Below the pieces are notes generated by a model that worked only from the letters and a program-made list of their open reading frames with translations, ran no database searches and was not told the origin of the DNA. 41,720 bases of DNA. It comes from Brevibacterium rongguiense. GTDB taxonomy: Bacteria; Actinomycetota; Actinomycetes; Actinomycetales; Brevibacteriaceae. Location: positions 1 through 41,720 of the forward strand of contig NZ_WWEQ01000025.1 of assembly GCF_009857845.1 (NCBI RefSeq). The letters run 5' to 3'. Position 1 is the first letter of the stretch. The number at the start of each line of letters is the position of its first letter. The position numbers were made by a program, and so were the translations under genes. Below, piece after piece: positions 24,139 through 34,810 of this stretch.

Positions 24139-24813
24139 ATGGCTGAGAAGAAGGCCGTCATCGTCGGCGGACACGGCAAGATCGCGCTGCTGAGCGCGCC
24201 CAAGCTGGCCGAGGCCGGCTGGAGCGTCGACTCGCTCATCCGCAAGCCCGAGCAGTCGGCCGATGTCGAGGCGGCCCAGGCCACCCCCGTCGTGCTCGAC
24301 ATCGAGACCGCCACAGTCGAGGACCTGCAGGCCGCCTTCGCGGGCGCCGCCGCGGTCGTCTTCTCCGCGGGCGCCGGCGGTGGGTCGCCCGAGCGCACCC
24401 ACGCCGTCGACTACGAGGGCGCCGTGCGCTCGATGGACGCCGCACGCGCCGCGGGCGTCGAGCGGTTCGTCATCGTCTCCTACTCCCGAGCAGGCGTCGA
24501 CGTCGACTCCCTGAGCGAGGACGACTCGTTCTACCCCTACGCCAAGGCCAAGCACGACGCGGACGCGCGCCTGAAGGAGACCGAGCTCGACTACACGATC
24601 CTGGGCCCGGGGATGCTCACGCTCGAGCCCGGCACCGGCCGGATCGCACTGGCCGATGCCCAGGGCGAGCCGGAGCAGGACGTGAAGAAGGAGACGTCGC
24701 GCGACAACGTCGCCGCCGTCATCGCCTACGTCCTCGATTCGGGGGCCGCCAGTCGTCGGACCGTGAACTTCTACGACGGAGACACGCCCATCGCCGAGGC
24801 GCTGGCCGAGTGA
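24139..24813 (+). CDS. NAD(P)-binding protein (atypical SDR, NmrA/SDR_a5-like)
   Basis: 224 residues. The N-terminus KKAVIVGGHGKIALLSAPKL is a Rossmann glycine motif of the atypical SDR type. VVFSAGAGGGSPERTHAVDYEGA, RFVIVSYSRAG and YPYAKAKHDADARLKETELDYTILGPGML (read in parts) follow the pattern of small NAD(P)H-binding proteins whose active site is often degenerate; a Tyr-x3-Lys-like YAKAK is present. It may reduce a small carbonyl or sense redox state; no substrate can be named. AGGAGG six bases ahead fixes ATG 24139. It is followed by the SRPBCC gene after 40 bases in the same direction. Confidence 0.85.
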   Translation: MAEKKAVIVGGHGKIALLSAPKLAEAGWSVDSLIRKPEQSADVEAAQATPVVLDIETATVEDLQAAFAGAAAVVFSAGAGGGSPERTHAVDYEGAVRSMDAARAAGVERFVIVSYSRAGVDVDSLSEDDSFYPYAKAKHDADARLKETELDYTILGPGMLTLEPGTGRIALADAQGEPEQDVKKETSRDNVAAVIAYVLDSGAASRRTVNFYDGDTPIAEALAE

Positions 24814-24853
24814 GGCACCGGGCGCAGCGCCAGGCCGCGGTGCGCCGCACGCA

Positions 24854-25324
24854 GTGCTGAGCCGCTTCCGGTTCTCCACCCGCTGGCACTTCGCCGCCGC
24901 CCCCGCCGAGGTGTGGGCGGCACTCGCGGACCTGGCCGCCTGGCCGCAGTGGTGGCCGGGCATCGCCGTGTCCCAGCCGCTGGCCGCGGGCGATGCCCGC
25001 GGCCTCGGCCGCACGGCCGCGCTCACCGTGCGCACCCCATTGGGCGCCGACCTGCGCTTCGAGCTCACCGCCTCCGCGGTGCGAGCGCCGGAGGCGGCCG
25101 TGCTGCGCGCCGTCGGCGACCTGAGCGGCACCGCCCGGGTGCGCCTGCGCGCGGTGCCGGCCACCGCCTCGGGCTCCGTGTGCGCGACCCGCGTCGACCT
25201 GCGCTGGGACGTGGAGTCCGACCGGGTCCTCCTGGCGCTGGCCCGGCCGGCGGCACGGCTGTCCCACGGCCGGGTGATGGCCGCCGGGCAGCGGGGACTG
25301 GCCGGGCTGCTCAGCGCTCGGTGA
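24854..25324 (+). CDS. SRPBCC (START/polyketide cyclase-like) family protein
   Basis: 156 residues, one helix-grip domain: FSTRWHFAAAPAEVWAALADL, WPQWWPGIA and LRFELTASAV are the usual features of polyketide cyclase/dehydrase-like SRPBCC proteins that hold a hydrophobic ligand in a deep pocket. The ligand is unknown. The start is taken as GTG 24854 (LSRFRFSTRW follows); no strong ribosome binding site is present, but it lies 40 bases behind the previous gene. Its last 14 bases overlap the end of the convergent acyl-CoA synthetase gene, so the tails are interlocked. Confidence 0.75.
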   Translation: MLSRFRFSTRWHFAAAPAEVWAALADLAAWPQWWPGIAVSQPLAAGDARGLGRTAALTVRTPLGADLRFELTASAVRAPEAAVLRAVGDLSGTARVRLRAVPATASGSVCATRVDLRWDVESDRVLLALARPAARLSHGRVMAAGQRGLAGLLSAR

Positions 25325-26933
25325 GGCCGCGCAGCTCCACCTTGCGGACCTTGCCGGAGGCGTTGCGCGGCAGCGCGTCGACGATGTGGAGCTCGCGGGG
25401 GATCTTGAAGTGCGCCAGGCGCCCCTCGAGCCAGGCGCGCAGCTCCTCGATGCCCAGCGAGTGCCCCTCGCGCAGCACGACGCCGGCCGCCGGCACCTCG
25501 CCCCAGCGCTCATCGGGCCGGCCCCAGACGGCGGCCTCGAGCACGGCCGGGTGGGCGAAGAGCTCGTTCTCCACCTCCGTGCAGTAGATGTTCTCCCCAC
25601 CGGAGATGATCATGTCCTTGACCCGGTCGACGACCCAGACATAGCCGTCGGCGTCCTGGCGCACGAGGTCGCCGGAGTGGAACCAGCCCCCAGCGAACGC
25701 CTCCGCTGTTGCGTCCGGGCGCCGCCAGTAGCCGCGCATGAGCGTGGGCCCGCGGTAGACGATCTCGCCCACCTCGCCCGGCGCCACGTCCTCCATCGCG
25801 GGATCCACCACGCGCGCGGCGATCCACGGGACGGGCCGGCCCACCGAGCCGATCCGCTCGAGCGCCTCCTCCCCGCGCAGCACGCAGGTCACCGGCGACA
25901 TCTCCGTCTGCCCGAAGGCCGCGACGATGAGCGCCTGGGGAAACGTCTCGGCCATGAGCCGCAGCAGGGTGGGGGAGGCGGGTGCGGCGCCCCAGCTGAT
26001 GGTGCGCAGCCGCAGGCGGCGCTCGCGCACGCCGGGCACGGCGCAGATCGCCTGCCACTGCTGCGGCACGTTGAACGCGGTCGTCGCACCCTCCCGCTCG
26101 TACGCCTCGACCACCGCGACGGGGTCGAACGTGCCCAGCGGGTGGAGGACCACCCGCACGCGGTTGACGATCGCCGCGATGAGGTTCGCGGTCCCGGCGA
26201 TGTGGAACAGCGGCGCGGAGAGGTACATGACATCGTCGGCGCTCGGCGGCTCGGAGGTCAGCTGCGAGGTGCGCACCTGGGCGAGCATGTTGAGGTGGTC
26301 GAGCATCGCGCCCTTGGGGCGGCCGGTGGTGCCCGAGGTGTACATGATGAGCGCGGTGGCGTCCTCGGCCACGTCCGGCGCGGCGAATCCCTCGGTGCCC
26401 TGGGCGACGAGGGCGGGCCACGCGGCGTCCTCGCCTCCGCCGGCCGCCGCCTCCGGCGCGGCGTCGAGCCACACGACCTCGCGCAGCCGGCCGGTGAGCC
26501 CGCGCACCGCGTCGACGGCGGGCGCGAAGACGGCATCGGCCAGCAGCAGGTCCGCATCCGCATCGTCGACGATGTAGGCGATCTCCGGCGGCGCGAGGCG
26601 CACGTTGATGGGCACCGCGATGGCCCCGAGCGCGTGGATGGCCAGCAGCGCCTCCACGTACTCCGGCCGGTTGAGCCCGAGCAGGAGGACGCGGTCGCCG
26701 GGGCCCACCCCGCGCCTGCTCAGCGCGGCCGCTCCTGCCTCCATCGCCGCCGCCAGGCCGCTCCAGGTCGTGTCCGCGCCCTCGAACCGCACGGCCACGC
26801 CATCCGGTTCCACCGCGGCGTGGAGGCGCAGGAGGTTCATCCAGTGCCCGCGGCGCAGGGCGGCGGGAATCGTGCCGTCGGCCGCGAGGCCTGCCTCGGC
26901 GGGGTCGTGGGTCGGGGCGGGGGAGGCGACCAT
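25311..26933 (-). CDS. acyl-CoA synthetase (AMP-forming, class I adenylate-forming)
   Basis: 540 residues. The core motifs are all present: P-loop IMYTSGTTGRPKGAML, GQTEMS, the hinge and A7-A8 region WFHSGDLVRQDADGYVWVVD then RVKDMIISGGENIYCTEVE, and the catalytic Lys in NASGKVRKVEL near the C-terminus. It activates a carboxylic acid with ATP and loads CoA. The motif set fits fatty-acid or medium-chain acyl-CoA ligases, but the acid cannot be named. AAAGGAGC before ATG 26933 is a good ribosome binding site. Two 15-bp direct repeats lie upstream. The TetR operator seen at ohyA is not found here, so membership of that regulon is not supported by sequence. Confidence 0.9.
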   Translation of the reverse strand: MVASPAPTHDPAEAGLAADGTIPAALRRGHWMNLLRLHAAVEPDGVAVRFEGADTTWSGLAAAMEAGAAALSRRGVGPGDRVLLLGLNRPEYVEALLAIHALGAIAVPINVRLAPPEIAYIVDDADADLLLADAVFAPAVDAVRGLTGRLREVVWLDAAPEAAAGGGEDAAWPALVAQGTEGFAAPDVAEDATALIMYTSGTTGRPKGAMLDHLNMLAQVRTSQLTSEPPSADDVMYLSAPLFHIAGTANLIAAIVNRVRVVLHPLGTFDPVAVVEAYEREGATTAFNVPQQWQAICAVPGVRERRLRLRTISWGAAPASPTLLRLMAETFPQALIVAAFGQTEMSPVTCVLRGEEALERIGSVGRPVPWIAARVVDPAMEDVAPGEVGEIVYRGPTLMRGYWRRPDATAEAFAGGWFHSGDLVRQDADGYVWVVDRVKDMIISGGENIYCTEVENELFAHPAVLEAAVWGRPDERWGEVPAAGVVLREGHSLGIEELRAWLEGRLAHFKIPRELHIVDALPRNASGKVRKVELRGLTER

Positions 26934-26949
26934 GCGAGCTCCTTTGCTC

Positions 26950-26981
26950 TGCTGGGAGTGCTGTGCTGCTGGGAGTGCTGT
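26950..26981 (-). repeat. 15-bp direct repeats upstream of the acyl-CoA synthetase gene
   Basis: TGCTGGGAGTGCTGT at 26950-26964 is repeated exactly at 26967-26981, a period of 17. The copies lie 17 to 48 bases before the start codon of the leftward ligase gene, where the -10 or leader should be. They may be a tandem regulator site or a simple duplication. Confidence 0.6.
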
Positions 26982-27019
26982 ATCGCCGGGATCGTGCGGC
27001 CGGCTGTGCGCCGGCCCGG

Positions 27020-27796
27020 TCAGGAGCCCTTGGGCCAATCCTCGGGGGCATCGGCACCGCCAAGGACCACGTGCTCCGAGGCGCCCGGCAGGTCCGTCCA
27101 CGAGTCCTGCGGGCGGTAGCCCAGCTCGAGCATCGTGTCGGTCATGTCCCAGCGCCGATTCGGGTTGTCGGAGATCGCGTAGAACGCACCGCACGACGCA
27201 TCCGCCTCGAGGGCTGCGCGGAAGACGCGCACCATGTCCGCGGGCGAGAGCCACATGGCGCGCAGCACGTCCACGTCGGTGGCCAGCGGGTTCTCCGACA
27301 TCCAGCCGATCCGCAGCGCGATGAACTCGAGCCCGTAGGCGTCGTGGTAGTACCGCCCGAGCGCCTCGCCGAAGATCTTCGAGACGCCGTAGAGCGAATC
27401 GCCGCGCGGCACCTGGCTGGCGTAGACCGGCCACTGCTCGAACCGGTCGTACATCCCCATCGCGTGATTGGACGAGGCGTAGACGATCCGCGGCACACCG
27501 GAGCGCCGGGCGGCTTCGAAGACGTTGCGCGAGCCCACGATGTTCGCGTCGAGCACGGCCTCCCACTCGGACTCCGGGGAGGCGGCACCGGCGAGGTGGA
27601 CGACGGCGTCGACGCCGTCCATGATCCTGCACAGCGCCTCGAGGTCGGCCAGGTCGGCCACCCGCAGGTCCTCGCGGCCCTCCTGGTGTGAGTGCGCGTG
27701 GCGGATGACGCGGTAGTCCGCGTCGAGGGCCGCGGCGAGCACGGAGCCCACGCCGCCCGTGGCGCCGGTGATGAGGACGGTCTTCGCAGCGGTCAT
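27020..27796 (-). CDS. NAD-dependent epimerase/dehydratase, uronate dehydrogenase-like
   Basis: 258 residues. The extended-SDR Rossmann motif is VLITGATGGVGSVLAAAL; DAVVHLAGAAS follows, then the catalytic region YASSNHAMGMY and Tyr-x3-Lys in LYGVSKIFGEAL. The SSNHA-G-Y pattern, the short length and LEFIALRIGW resemble uronate dehydrogenases, which oxidise glucuronate or galacturonate with NAD. Other sugar dehydrogenases of this group remain possible. ATG 27796 lies 6 bases after CACAAT (27808-27803, minus strand), so the message may be leaderless. It lies between kup and the acyl-CoA synthetase gene on the same strand. Confidence 0.85.
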   Translation of the reverse strand: MTAAKTVLITGATGGVGSVLAAALDADYRVIRHAHSHQEGREDLRVADLADLEALCRIMDGVDAVVHLAGAASPESEWEAVLDANIVGSRNVFEAARRSGVPRIVYASSNHAMGMYDRFEQWPVYASQVPRGDSLYGVSKIFGEALGRYYHDAYGLEFIALRIGWMSENPLATDVDVLRAMWLSPADMVRVFRAALEADASCGAFYAISDNPNRRWDMTDTMLELGYRPQDSWTDLPGASEHVVLGGADAPEDWPKGS

Positions 27797-27830
27797 CGCC
27801 CCATTGTGGCACCCGGGGCGGGCTGCGCGC

Positions 27831-29954
27831 TCAGAGTTCTGCGGAGGCTCCCATGACGATCGTGCGCGAACCCGGCAGGTGCAGCGCCTGGGTCCGGTTC
27901 GTCGAGGCCTTCTCCAGGACCCGGAAGAGGAACTTCTGCCAGCGCGGCATGCACGTGTCCTCGCCCGGCTCGATGCGGAAGACGGAGAGCACGTAGCGCG
28001 CATCCGAGGCGTCGAAGTCGAGCTCGGCGCTGCGGCCCACCGCCTGTCGCAGGGCGCGGGGGACGTCCTGGGAGTCGTTGAAGCCCACCCGGTAGTACAC
28101 GTGGACGATGCCGTCGCCGGGCCGGCCCAGGTCGGTGATGACGACGCGGCTCTCGCGGCGCACGTGCGGCACGCCCAGGTGCTTGATCGTGAGGATGACG
28201 ACGTGCTCGTGGAGGACGTGGTTGAACTCCACGTTGCGGCGCAGGGCCAGCGGCGCGGTCGTCGGATCGCCGTGCGGGTAGACCGCGACGCCCGGGACGC
28301 GGGAGATGCCGCGCTCGTGGACCTCCTCGACGAAGTCGTCGATGGGCCCCTCCATGTCCGCACGGCGGCCGAACATGATCCGCGAGCCGCGCAGCCAGGT
28401 GGTCATGACGACGATGATGACGCTGGCGATGAGCAGGGGCAGCCAGCCGCCGGAGGCCACCTTGACGACGTTGGCCGCGAAGAGGGAGAGCTCGACCCCG
28501 CCGATCACGGCGCCCACCGCGATGACGGCGGCGAGGTTCCACTTCCACACCGCCTGCGCGAGCAGCAGGAAGAGCGAGAGCTCGAGGATGAGCGTGCCGG
28601 TGACGGACAGGCCGTAGGCCGAGGCAAGGGCCTCCGAGGACTTGAACGACAGGATGAGTGCGAGGACGCCCAGGAACAGGCCCGCGTTGACGGCGGGCAT
28701 GTAGATCTGCCCGCCCTCGCGCCTGGAGGTCTGGATGACCTTGAGGCGCGGGAGCAGGGAGAGCCGGGTGGCCTGGCGGGAGACGGAGAAGGCCCCGGAG
28801 ATGACCGCCTGGGAGGCGATGACGGTGGCGCACGTGGCCAGCACCACGAGCGGGATGCGCGCCCAGTCCGGGGCGAGGTGGAAGAACGGGTTGTCGATCG
28901 CATCCGGGTGCCGCAGGATCATGGCCCCCTGGCCGAAGTAGTTGAGCAGCAGCGCCGGGCAGATGAGGCAGAACCAGGCGAGCATGATGGGGCGGCGGCC
29001 GAAGTGGCCCATGTCCGCGTACAGCGCCTCGACGCCGGTGACGGAGAGCACCACCGCGCCGATCGCGATGAACGCGACGAACGGGCGGTCGATGGCGAAG
29101 GCGAGCGCGTACGTGGGCGAGACCGCGCGCAGGATCGAGGGGTTGGCCACGATCTGGGGCACGCCGAGTGCCGCGATGACGACGAACCAGGCGATCATGA
29201 TGGGCCCGAACGCCCGGCCGATGAACCCGGTGCCCCAGCGCTGGACGGCGAAGAGCGCGGTGAGGACGACGATGGCGGCCGGGACGACGTACTCGGCGAA
29301 GGCGGGGTTGGCCACCTCGAGGCCCTCGATCGAGCTCATGACGGAGATCGCGGGGGTGATGAGCGAGTCGCCGTAGAACAGGGAGGCGCCGATGACGGCG
29401 AGGATGAGCGCCGCGGAGGCCCGGCTCGAGCGCTTGCCGAGCTTGCGGCCGATGAGCGCGGCCAGCGAGAGGATGCCGCCCTCGCCCTGGTTGTCGGCGC
29501 GCAGGATGAGGCCCACGTAGGTGAACGAGACGATGAGCATGATGCACCACAGCACCATCGAGATGACGCCCAGGACGTCCTGCTCGCTGGGGTCGACGGA
29601 GTTGTGGTGGACGCTGAAGACCGTCTGCAGCGAGTACAGCGGGGACGTGCCGATGTCGCCGAAGACCACGCCCATGGCCCCGATGATGAGGACGAGGAGC
29701 GGCGAGGTGTGCCGGGGGTGGTCCTCCGGAGCGCCCACGGCGTCGAGGCCGGCGGTGCTGCAGCCCGCGCGGGCGGGCGGGGCCTGTGCTGCGCCTGCCG
29801 CCGAGGTCTCCGTGGGCGGGGCCTGTGCCGCCTGGGCCGCCGGGGTCGCCTGCGCTGGGTCCGGTGCGGGCGGCTGGTCGGCCGCCGCCGGTTCGGCGGG
29901 GGCGGTGTTCGCTCCCGAGGCATCCATCGGGTCGGTGCCCGAATCAGTACTCAC
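27831..29954 (-). CDS. kup: Kup-type potassium uptake transporter
   Basis: 707 residues. After a disordered Ala/Pro-rich cytoplasmic N-terminus of ~85 residues come about 12 membrane segments starting LLVLIIGAMGVVFGDIGTSPLYSLQ, the Kup signature. FTYVGLILRADNQGEGGIL, MLAWFCLICPALLLNYFGQGA and the C-terminal soluble domain (about 530-707) are all in order. It brings in K+ with protons, mainly at low pH or low osmolarity. GTG 29954 is the likely start: no Shine-Dalgarno is present, and a -10 box CATGAT ends 8 bases before it. No c-di-AMP or other riboswitch was recognised in the upstream 124 bases. The long N-terminal tail is an unusual addition to the family. Confidence 0.93.
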   Translation of the reverse strand: MSTDSGTDPMDASGANTAPAEPAAADQPPAPDPAQATPAAQAAQAPPTETSAAGAAQAPPARAGCSTAGLDAVGAPEDHPRHTSPLLVLIIGAMGVVFGDIGTSPLYSLQTVFSVHHNSVDPSEQDVLGVISMVLWCIMLIVSFTYVGLILRADNQGEGGILSLAALIGRKLGKRSSRASAALILAVIGASLFYGDSLITPAISVMSSIEGLEVANPAFAEYVVPAAIVVLTALFAVQRWGTGFIGRAFGPIMIAWFVVIAALGVPQIVANPSILRAVSPTYALAFAIDRPFVAFIAIGAVVLSVTGVEALYADMGHFGRRPIMLAWFCLICPALLLNYFGQGAMILRHPDAIDNPFFHLAPDWARIPLVVLATCATVIASQAVISGAFSVSRQATRLSLLPRLKVIQTSRREGGQIYMPAVNAGLFLGVLALILSFKSSEALASAYGLSVTGTLILELSLFLLLAQAVWKWNLAAVIAVGAVIGGVELSLFAANVVKVASGGWLPLLIASVIIVVMTTWLRGSRIMFGRRADMEGPIDDFVEEVHERGISRVPGVAVYPHGDPTTAPLALRRNVEFNHVLHEHVVILTIKHLGVPHVRRESRVVITDLGRPGDGIVHVYYRVGFNDSQDVPRALRQAVGRSAELDFDASDARYVLSVFRIEPGEDTCMPRWQKFLFRVLEKASTNRTQALHLPGSRTIVMGASAEL

Positions 29955-29962
29955 GATGCGTG

Positions 29963-29991
29963 ATCATGTCACCGCGGGGGGCCATTTTCAA
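29963..29991 (-). promoter_or_regulatory. kup promoter
   Basis: On the minus strand, -35 TTGAAA (29991-29986), a spacer of exactly 17 bases and -10 CATGAT (29968-29963). The expected transcription start falls at or within a few bases of GTG 29954, so the message has almost no leader. Confidence 0.65.
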
Positions 29992-30078
29992 TTGCGGGCG
30001 TCGATGGGGGTCCGCGGGACCTGTGGTGCTCGCCCGCGCGGCGGCGGCGTCCAGAGCGCGGTGTTCGGAGCGCGGCGC

Positions 30079-30492
30079 TCAGAGTGCGGTGCCCAGGGAC
30101 AGGCCCGCCGCCGCCGCGGCCGTGCCCGCCACCAGGACGCCCAGGCCGTTCGCGGCGCTCGCGCGCCAGCGCCCCTCCTGCAGGAGGCGCACCGTCTCGA
30201 CGCACGCGGTGGAGAACGTCGTGAAGCCGCCCAGGAAGCCTGTGCCCAGCACGGCCGTGAGCGCGGGTGCGTGCCACGCGGCGGCCGCGCCGGAGGCGGC
30301 GAGGCCCGCGAGCGCGCCCAGGGCGAATGAGCCGGACACGTTGATGAGGACGGTGCCCCAGGGCAGCGCGCCAGCCAGCCGCGAGCGGCCCTCGCTCGTC
30401 AGGCGGGCGCGGATCGCACCGTCGAGGGCGAAGCGCGCCACCGCCCCGCAGCCGCCCGCCAGCGCGGTGAGCGCGAACAGCAGGGTGGTCAC
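30079..30492 (-). CDS. crcB: CrcB/FluC fluoride channel subunit (second of pair)
   Basis: 137 residues with four membrane segments: LFALTALAGGCGAVARFALDG, then INVSGSFALGALAGL, LGTGFLGGFTTFSTACVET (the central helix break with the Thr-Phe-Ser that lines the fluoride pathway), and a last helix near the C-terminus. Dual-topology or paired CrcB proteins export fluoride. GTG 30492 overlaps the TGA of the preceding crcB gene (GTGA), showing translational coupling. Paired crcB genes usually encode a heterodimer of opposite orientation, and that is expected here. No fluoride riboswitch lies in front, which is normal for a gene inside an operon. Confidence 0.9.
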   Translation of the reverse strand: MTTLLFALTALAGGCGAVARFALDGAIRARLTSEGRSRLAGALPWGTVLINVSGSFALGALAGLAASGAAAAWHAPALTAVLGTGFLGGFTTFSTACVETVRLLQEGRWRASAANGLGVLVAGTAAAAAGLSLGTAL

Positions 30493-30970
30493 GGCTGCCC
30501 CCCGCCCGGGCCGCCGGCGCCCCCTGTTCGTTCCGTGGCGTCGGTGCGGCGGCGGTGCAGGGCGGCGGCGCAGGCGATGCCCGCGAACGCGGCCGCGAGG
30601 CCGGCCAGGACGCTGCCGAGGCCGTAGGCCAGGCCCGCGAGCACCTCGGCGGGGCTGGCAGCGCCCAACAGGGCCGCGGTGTCTGCGCTCAGGGCGCTGT
30701 AGGTGGTGAAGCTGCCGATGAGGCCGGTGCCCAGCCCCAGGCGCGCCGCGCGGCGGGGCCCCTCGTCGGGGCCGCGCAGCGCCAGCGCCTCGAGCAGCCA
30801 GCCGAGCGCGAAGGCGCCCACGAGGTTGGCGGTGAGGATCGCGAGCGGGACGCGGCCCAGGTGGGGCACGGCCAGGGTGAGCCCGGCGCGCAGCGCGGTG
30901 CCAGCAGCGCCCCCCGCGCAGACGAGTGCGAGGAAGCGCAGCCGCAGGTGGGGTGGGCGCACGGACCCGC

Positions 30971-30974
<4 letters not shown>
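30489..30974 (-). CDS. crcB: CrcB/FluC fluoride channel subunit (first of pair)
   Basis: 161 residues with four membrane segments: FLALVCAGGAAGTALRAGL, ILTANLVGAFALGWLLEAL, LGTGLIGSFTTYSALSADT and a final helix before a Gly-rich basic tail. The central TTYS replaces TTFS of its partner, a common difference in heterodimeric pairs. GTG 30974 overlaps the TGA of the UvrA-like gene (GTGA), and its own TGA overlaps the start of the next crcB, so three genes are chained by 4-base overlaps. Fluoride export protects enolase and pyrophosphatase. Why it is coupled to a UvrA-like protein is unclear. Confidence 0.88.
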
Positions 30975-33387
<2,413 letters not shown>

Positions 33388-33430
33388 GGGGCCATGGTAG
33401 CGGGGGCGCCGAGGCCGCCCGCGGTGTGCG

Positions 33431-34810
33431 TCAGTTGGGCGCGTGCACCCCCGAGCCCTTGGAGCCGTAGTCGGTGGAGAAGCCGTAGGCGCGCCGCTCG
33501 AGCTCCGGCAGCCCGGTGTTCGAGGTGGCGGAGACGTACTGCTTGACCGAGCCGGCGAACGGCTTGTCGCTCGCATTGTTGCCGTAGGCGTCCGTGTACC
33601 ACGTGGTGGGCCCGCCCGCGTTGGCCACGGTCGTGTTGTGGACGTAGACGTCGCGCTGGGCGCCGTTGAAGGGGCTCGCGGGGTCCTGCTGCTCGAGCGG
33701 CCCGTCCATCGTCGACCACGGGTAGGCGTTGGTCGCCGAGGTGTAGAGGCTGGCCGTGGGCACGCCGTCCGAGCCGCTGCCGACCCGGGAGGGGTTGCGC
33801 ACGCCGAACCACGGGTCGAAGCTCGCCTTCGCCTTCCCATCGGGCCCGGTGATGGTGCTCTCCGCCTGCCAGTTCTCGTAGACGCCCCACACGTCGGAGG
33901 AGGCCTTGGGGCCGGACTGCACGTACTTCTGCACGCAGTCCGTGTTCGGGATGAGACGCTTGCCGGCCTTCGAGGCCGGCAGCTGGGAGCCGGTGGTCTT
34001 CACGATCGTGTCCGAGCAGTTCTCCTGGAACTGATTGGGCTGGCCGAAGAGGGCGAGGGTGTCGACCATGAGCTCGGTGCCGTCGGAGCAGCGCGCGGCG
34101 TAGAGGAGCTCGTGGGCGTTGTTCTTCAGCGCATCCGATGAGTGCGAGCCCTGGTGCATCTTCATGAGGTAGCTGCACACGATCGGCTTGCCGTCGGCGC
34201 CCTTCGCGTATCCCGTGCGGTCGGCGCGCAGCTGCTTGACGTCGTTGCGCACGATGACCTTCTGGCCGGGGTCGTCCTCGTGCCGGTGGGGGAGCGCCCC
34301 GCCTGTGGCGAGGTCCGTCTGGGCTGCCGCGTAGCCGAAGGGGATGCCGTTCGTCTCGCCGCCGAGCTTGCCGATGACCCACTGGTAGATCTTCGAGGTC
34401 TTCGGGTCGTCTCCGTGCTCGTGGCCGAAGGTGCAGCGCTTGCCCGTGGCCGGGTCGGTCACGCTGCTGGGGTGCCAGCCCTCGTACTTCATGCCGTCGG
34501 GCGCGATGACCTGGTAGGAGTCGTGGAGCTTGGCCGAGCACGTGTCGTATTGCGTGGGCTTCCAGGAGCCCGCGTGGGGCGAGGTGGGGTGCTCGCCGGC
34601 GGGTGCGTTCGTGGTCGCCGTGGCCGCGGTCGGCCCGGCGGTGGCGGCGGTCGCGTCGGCTGCTGGCGCGGTTGGGGTGGCTGTGCTGGCGGCGGGGTGG
34701 GTATGGCCCGTGCTCGCCGAGGCCGGCGCGGCCAGGCCCGCCAGGGCCAGCGCGAGCGCCGCGGCCGCCGCCGTGCGCCGCGGGCGGTTGCGCGATGTCA
34801 TGCGGTTCAC
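33431..34810 (-). CDS. secreted protein of unknown function with Cys and His motifs
   Basis: 459 residues, not recognised. A clear signal peptide (basic start, then AAAAALALALAGLAAPASAS) is followed by an Ala/Thr-rich linker to about residue 75. The mature domain has six or so Cys (YDTCSAK, GKRCTFGHEHGDDP, IVCSYLMKMHQ, AARCSDG, QENCSDT, NTDCVQK), probably disulphide-bonded, and clustered His/Asp that could bind metal (GHEHGDDP, LPHRHEDDPG, MHQGSHSSD). It carries no LPXTG motif itself. GTG 34810 has AGGAGGAA upstream and overlaps the TGA of the LPRTG-anchored FG-GAP gene (GTGA), so the two are translationally coupled and probably act together at the cell surface. The next gene downstream, uvrA-like, has its own promoter. 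Confidence 0.75.
   Translation of the reverse strand: MNRMTSRNRPRRTAAAAALALALAGLAAPASASTGHTHPAASTATPTAPAADATAATAGPTAATATTNAPAGEHPTSPHAGSWKPTQYDTCSAKLHDSYQVIAPDGMKYEGWHPSSVTDPATGKRCTFGHEHGDDPKTSKIYQWVIGKLGGETNGIPFGYAAAQTDLATGGALPHRHEDDPGQKVIVRNDVKQLRADRTGYAKGADGKPIVCSYLMKMHQGSHSSDALKNNAHELLYAARCSDGTELMVDTLALFGQPNQFQENCSDTIVKTTGSQLPASKAGKRLIPNTDCVQKYVQSGPKASSDVWGVYENWQAESTITGPDGKAKASFDPWFGVRNPSRVGSGSDGVPTASLYTSATNAYPWSTMDGPLEQQDPASPFNGAQRDVYVHNTTVANAGGPTTWYTDAYGNNASDKPFAGSVKQYVSATSNTGLPELERRAYGFSTDYGSKGSGVHAPN

Noticed and set aside
27759-29963. 734-codon open frame opposite kup
   Set aside because: Asp/Gly/Arg/Glu-rich shadow of a clear Kup transporter.
29955-30078. c-di-AMP (ydaO-type) riboswitch for kup
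   Set aside because: The mapped -35/-10 pair leaves only about 8 bases before the start codon, so there is no room for a leader.
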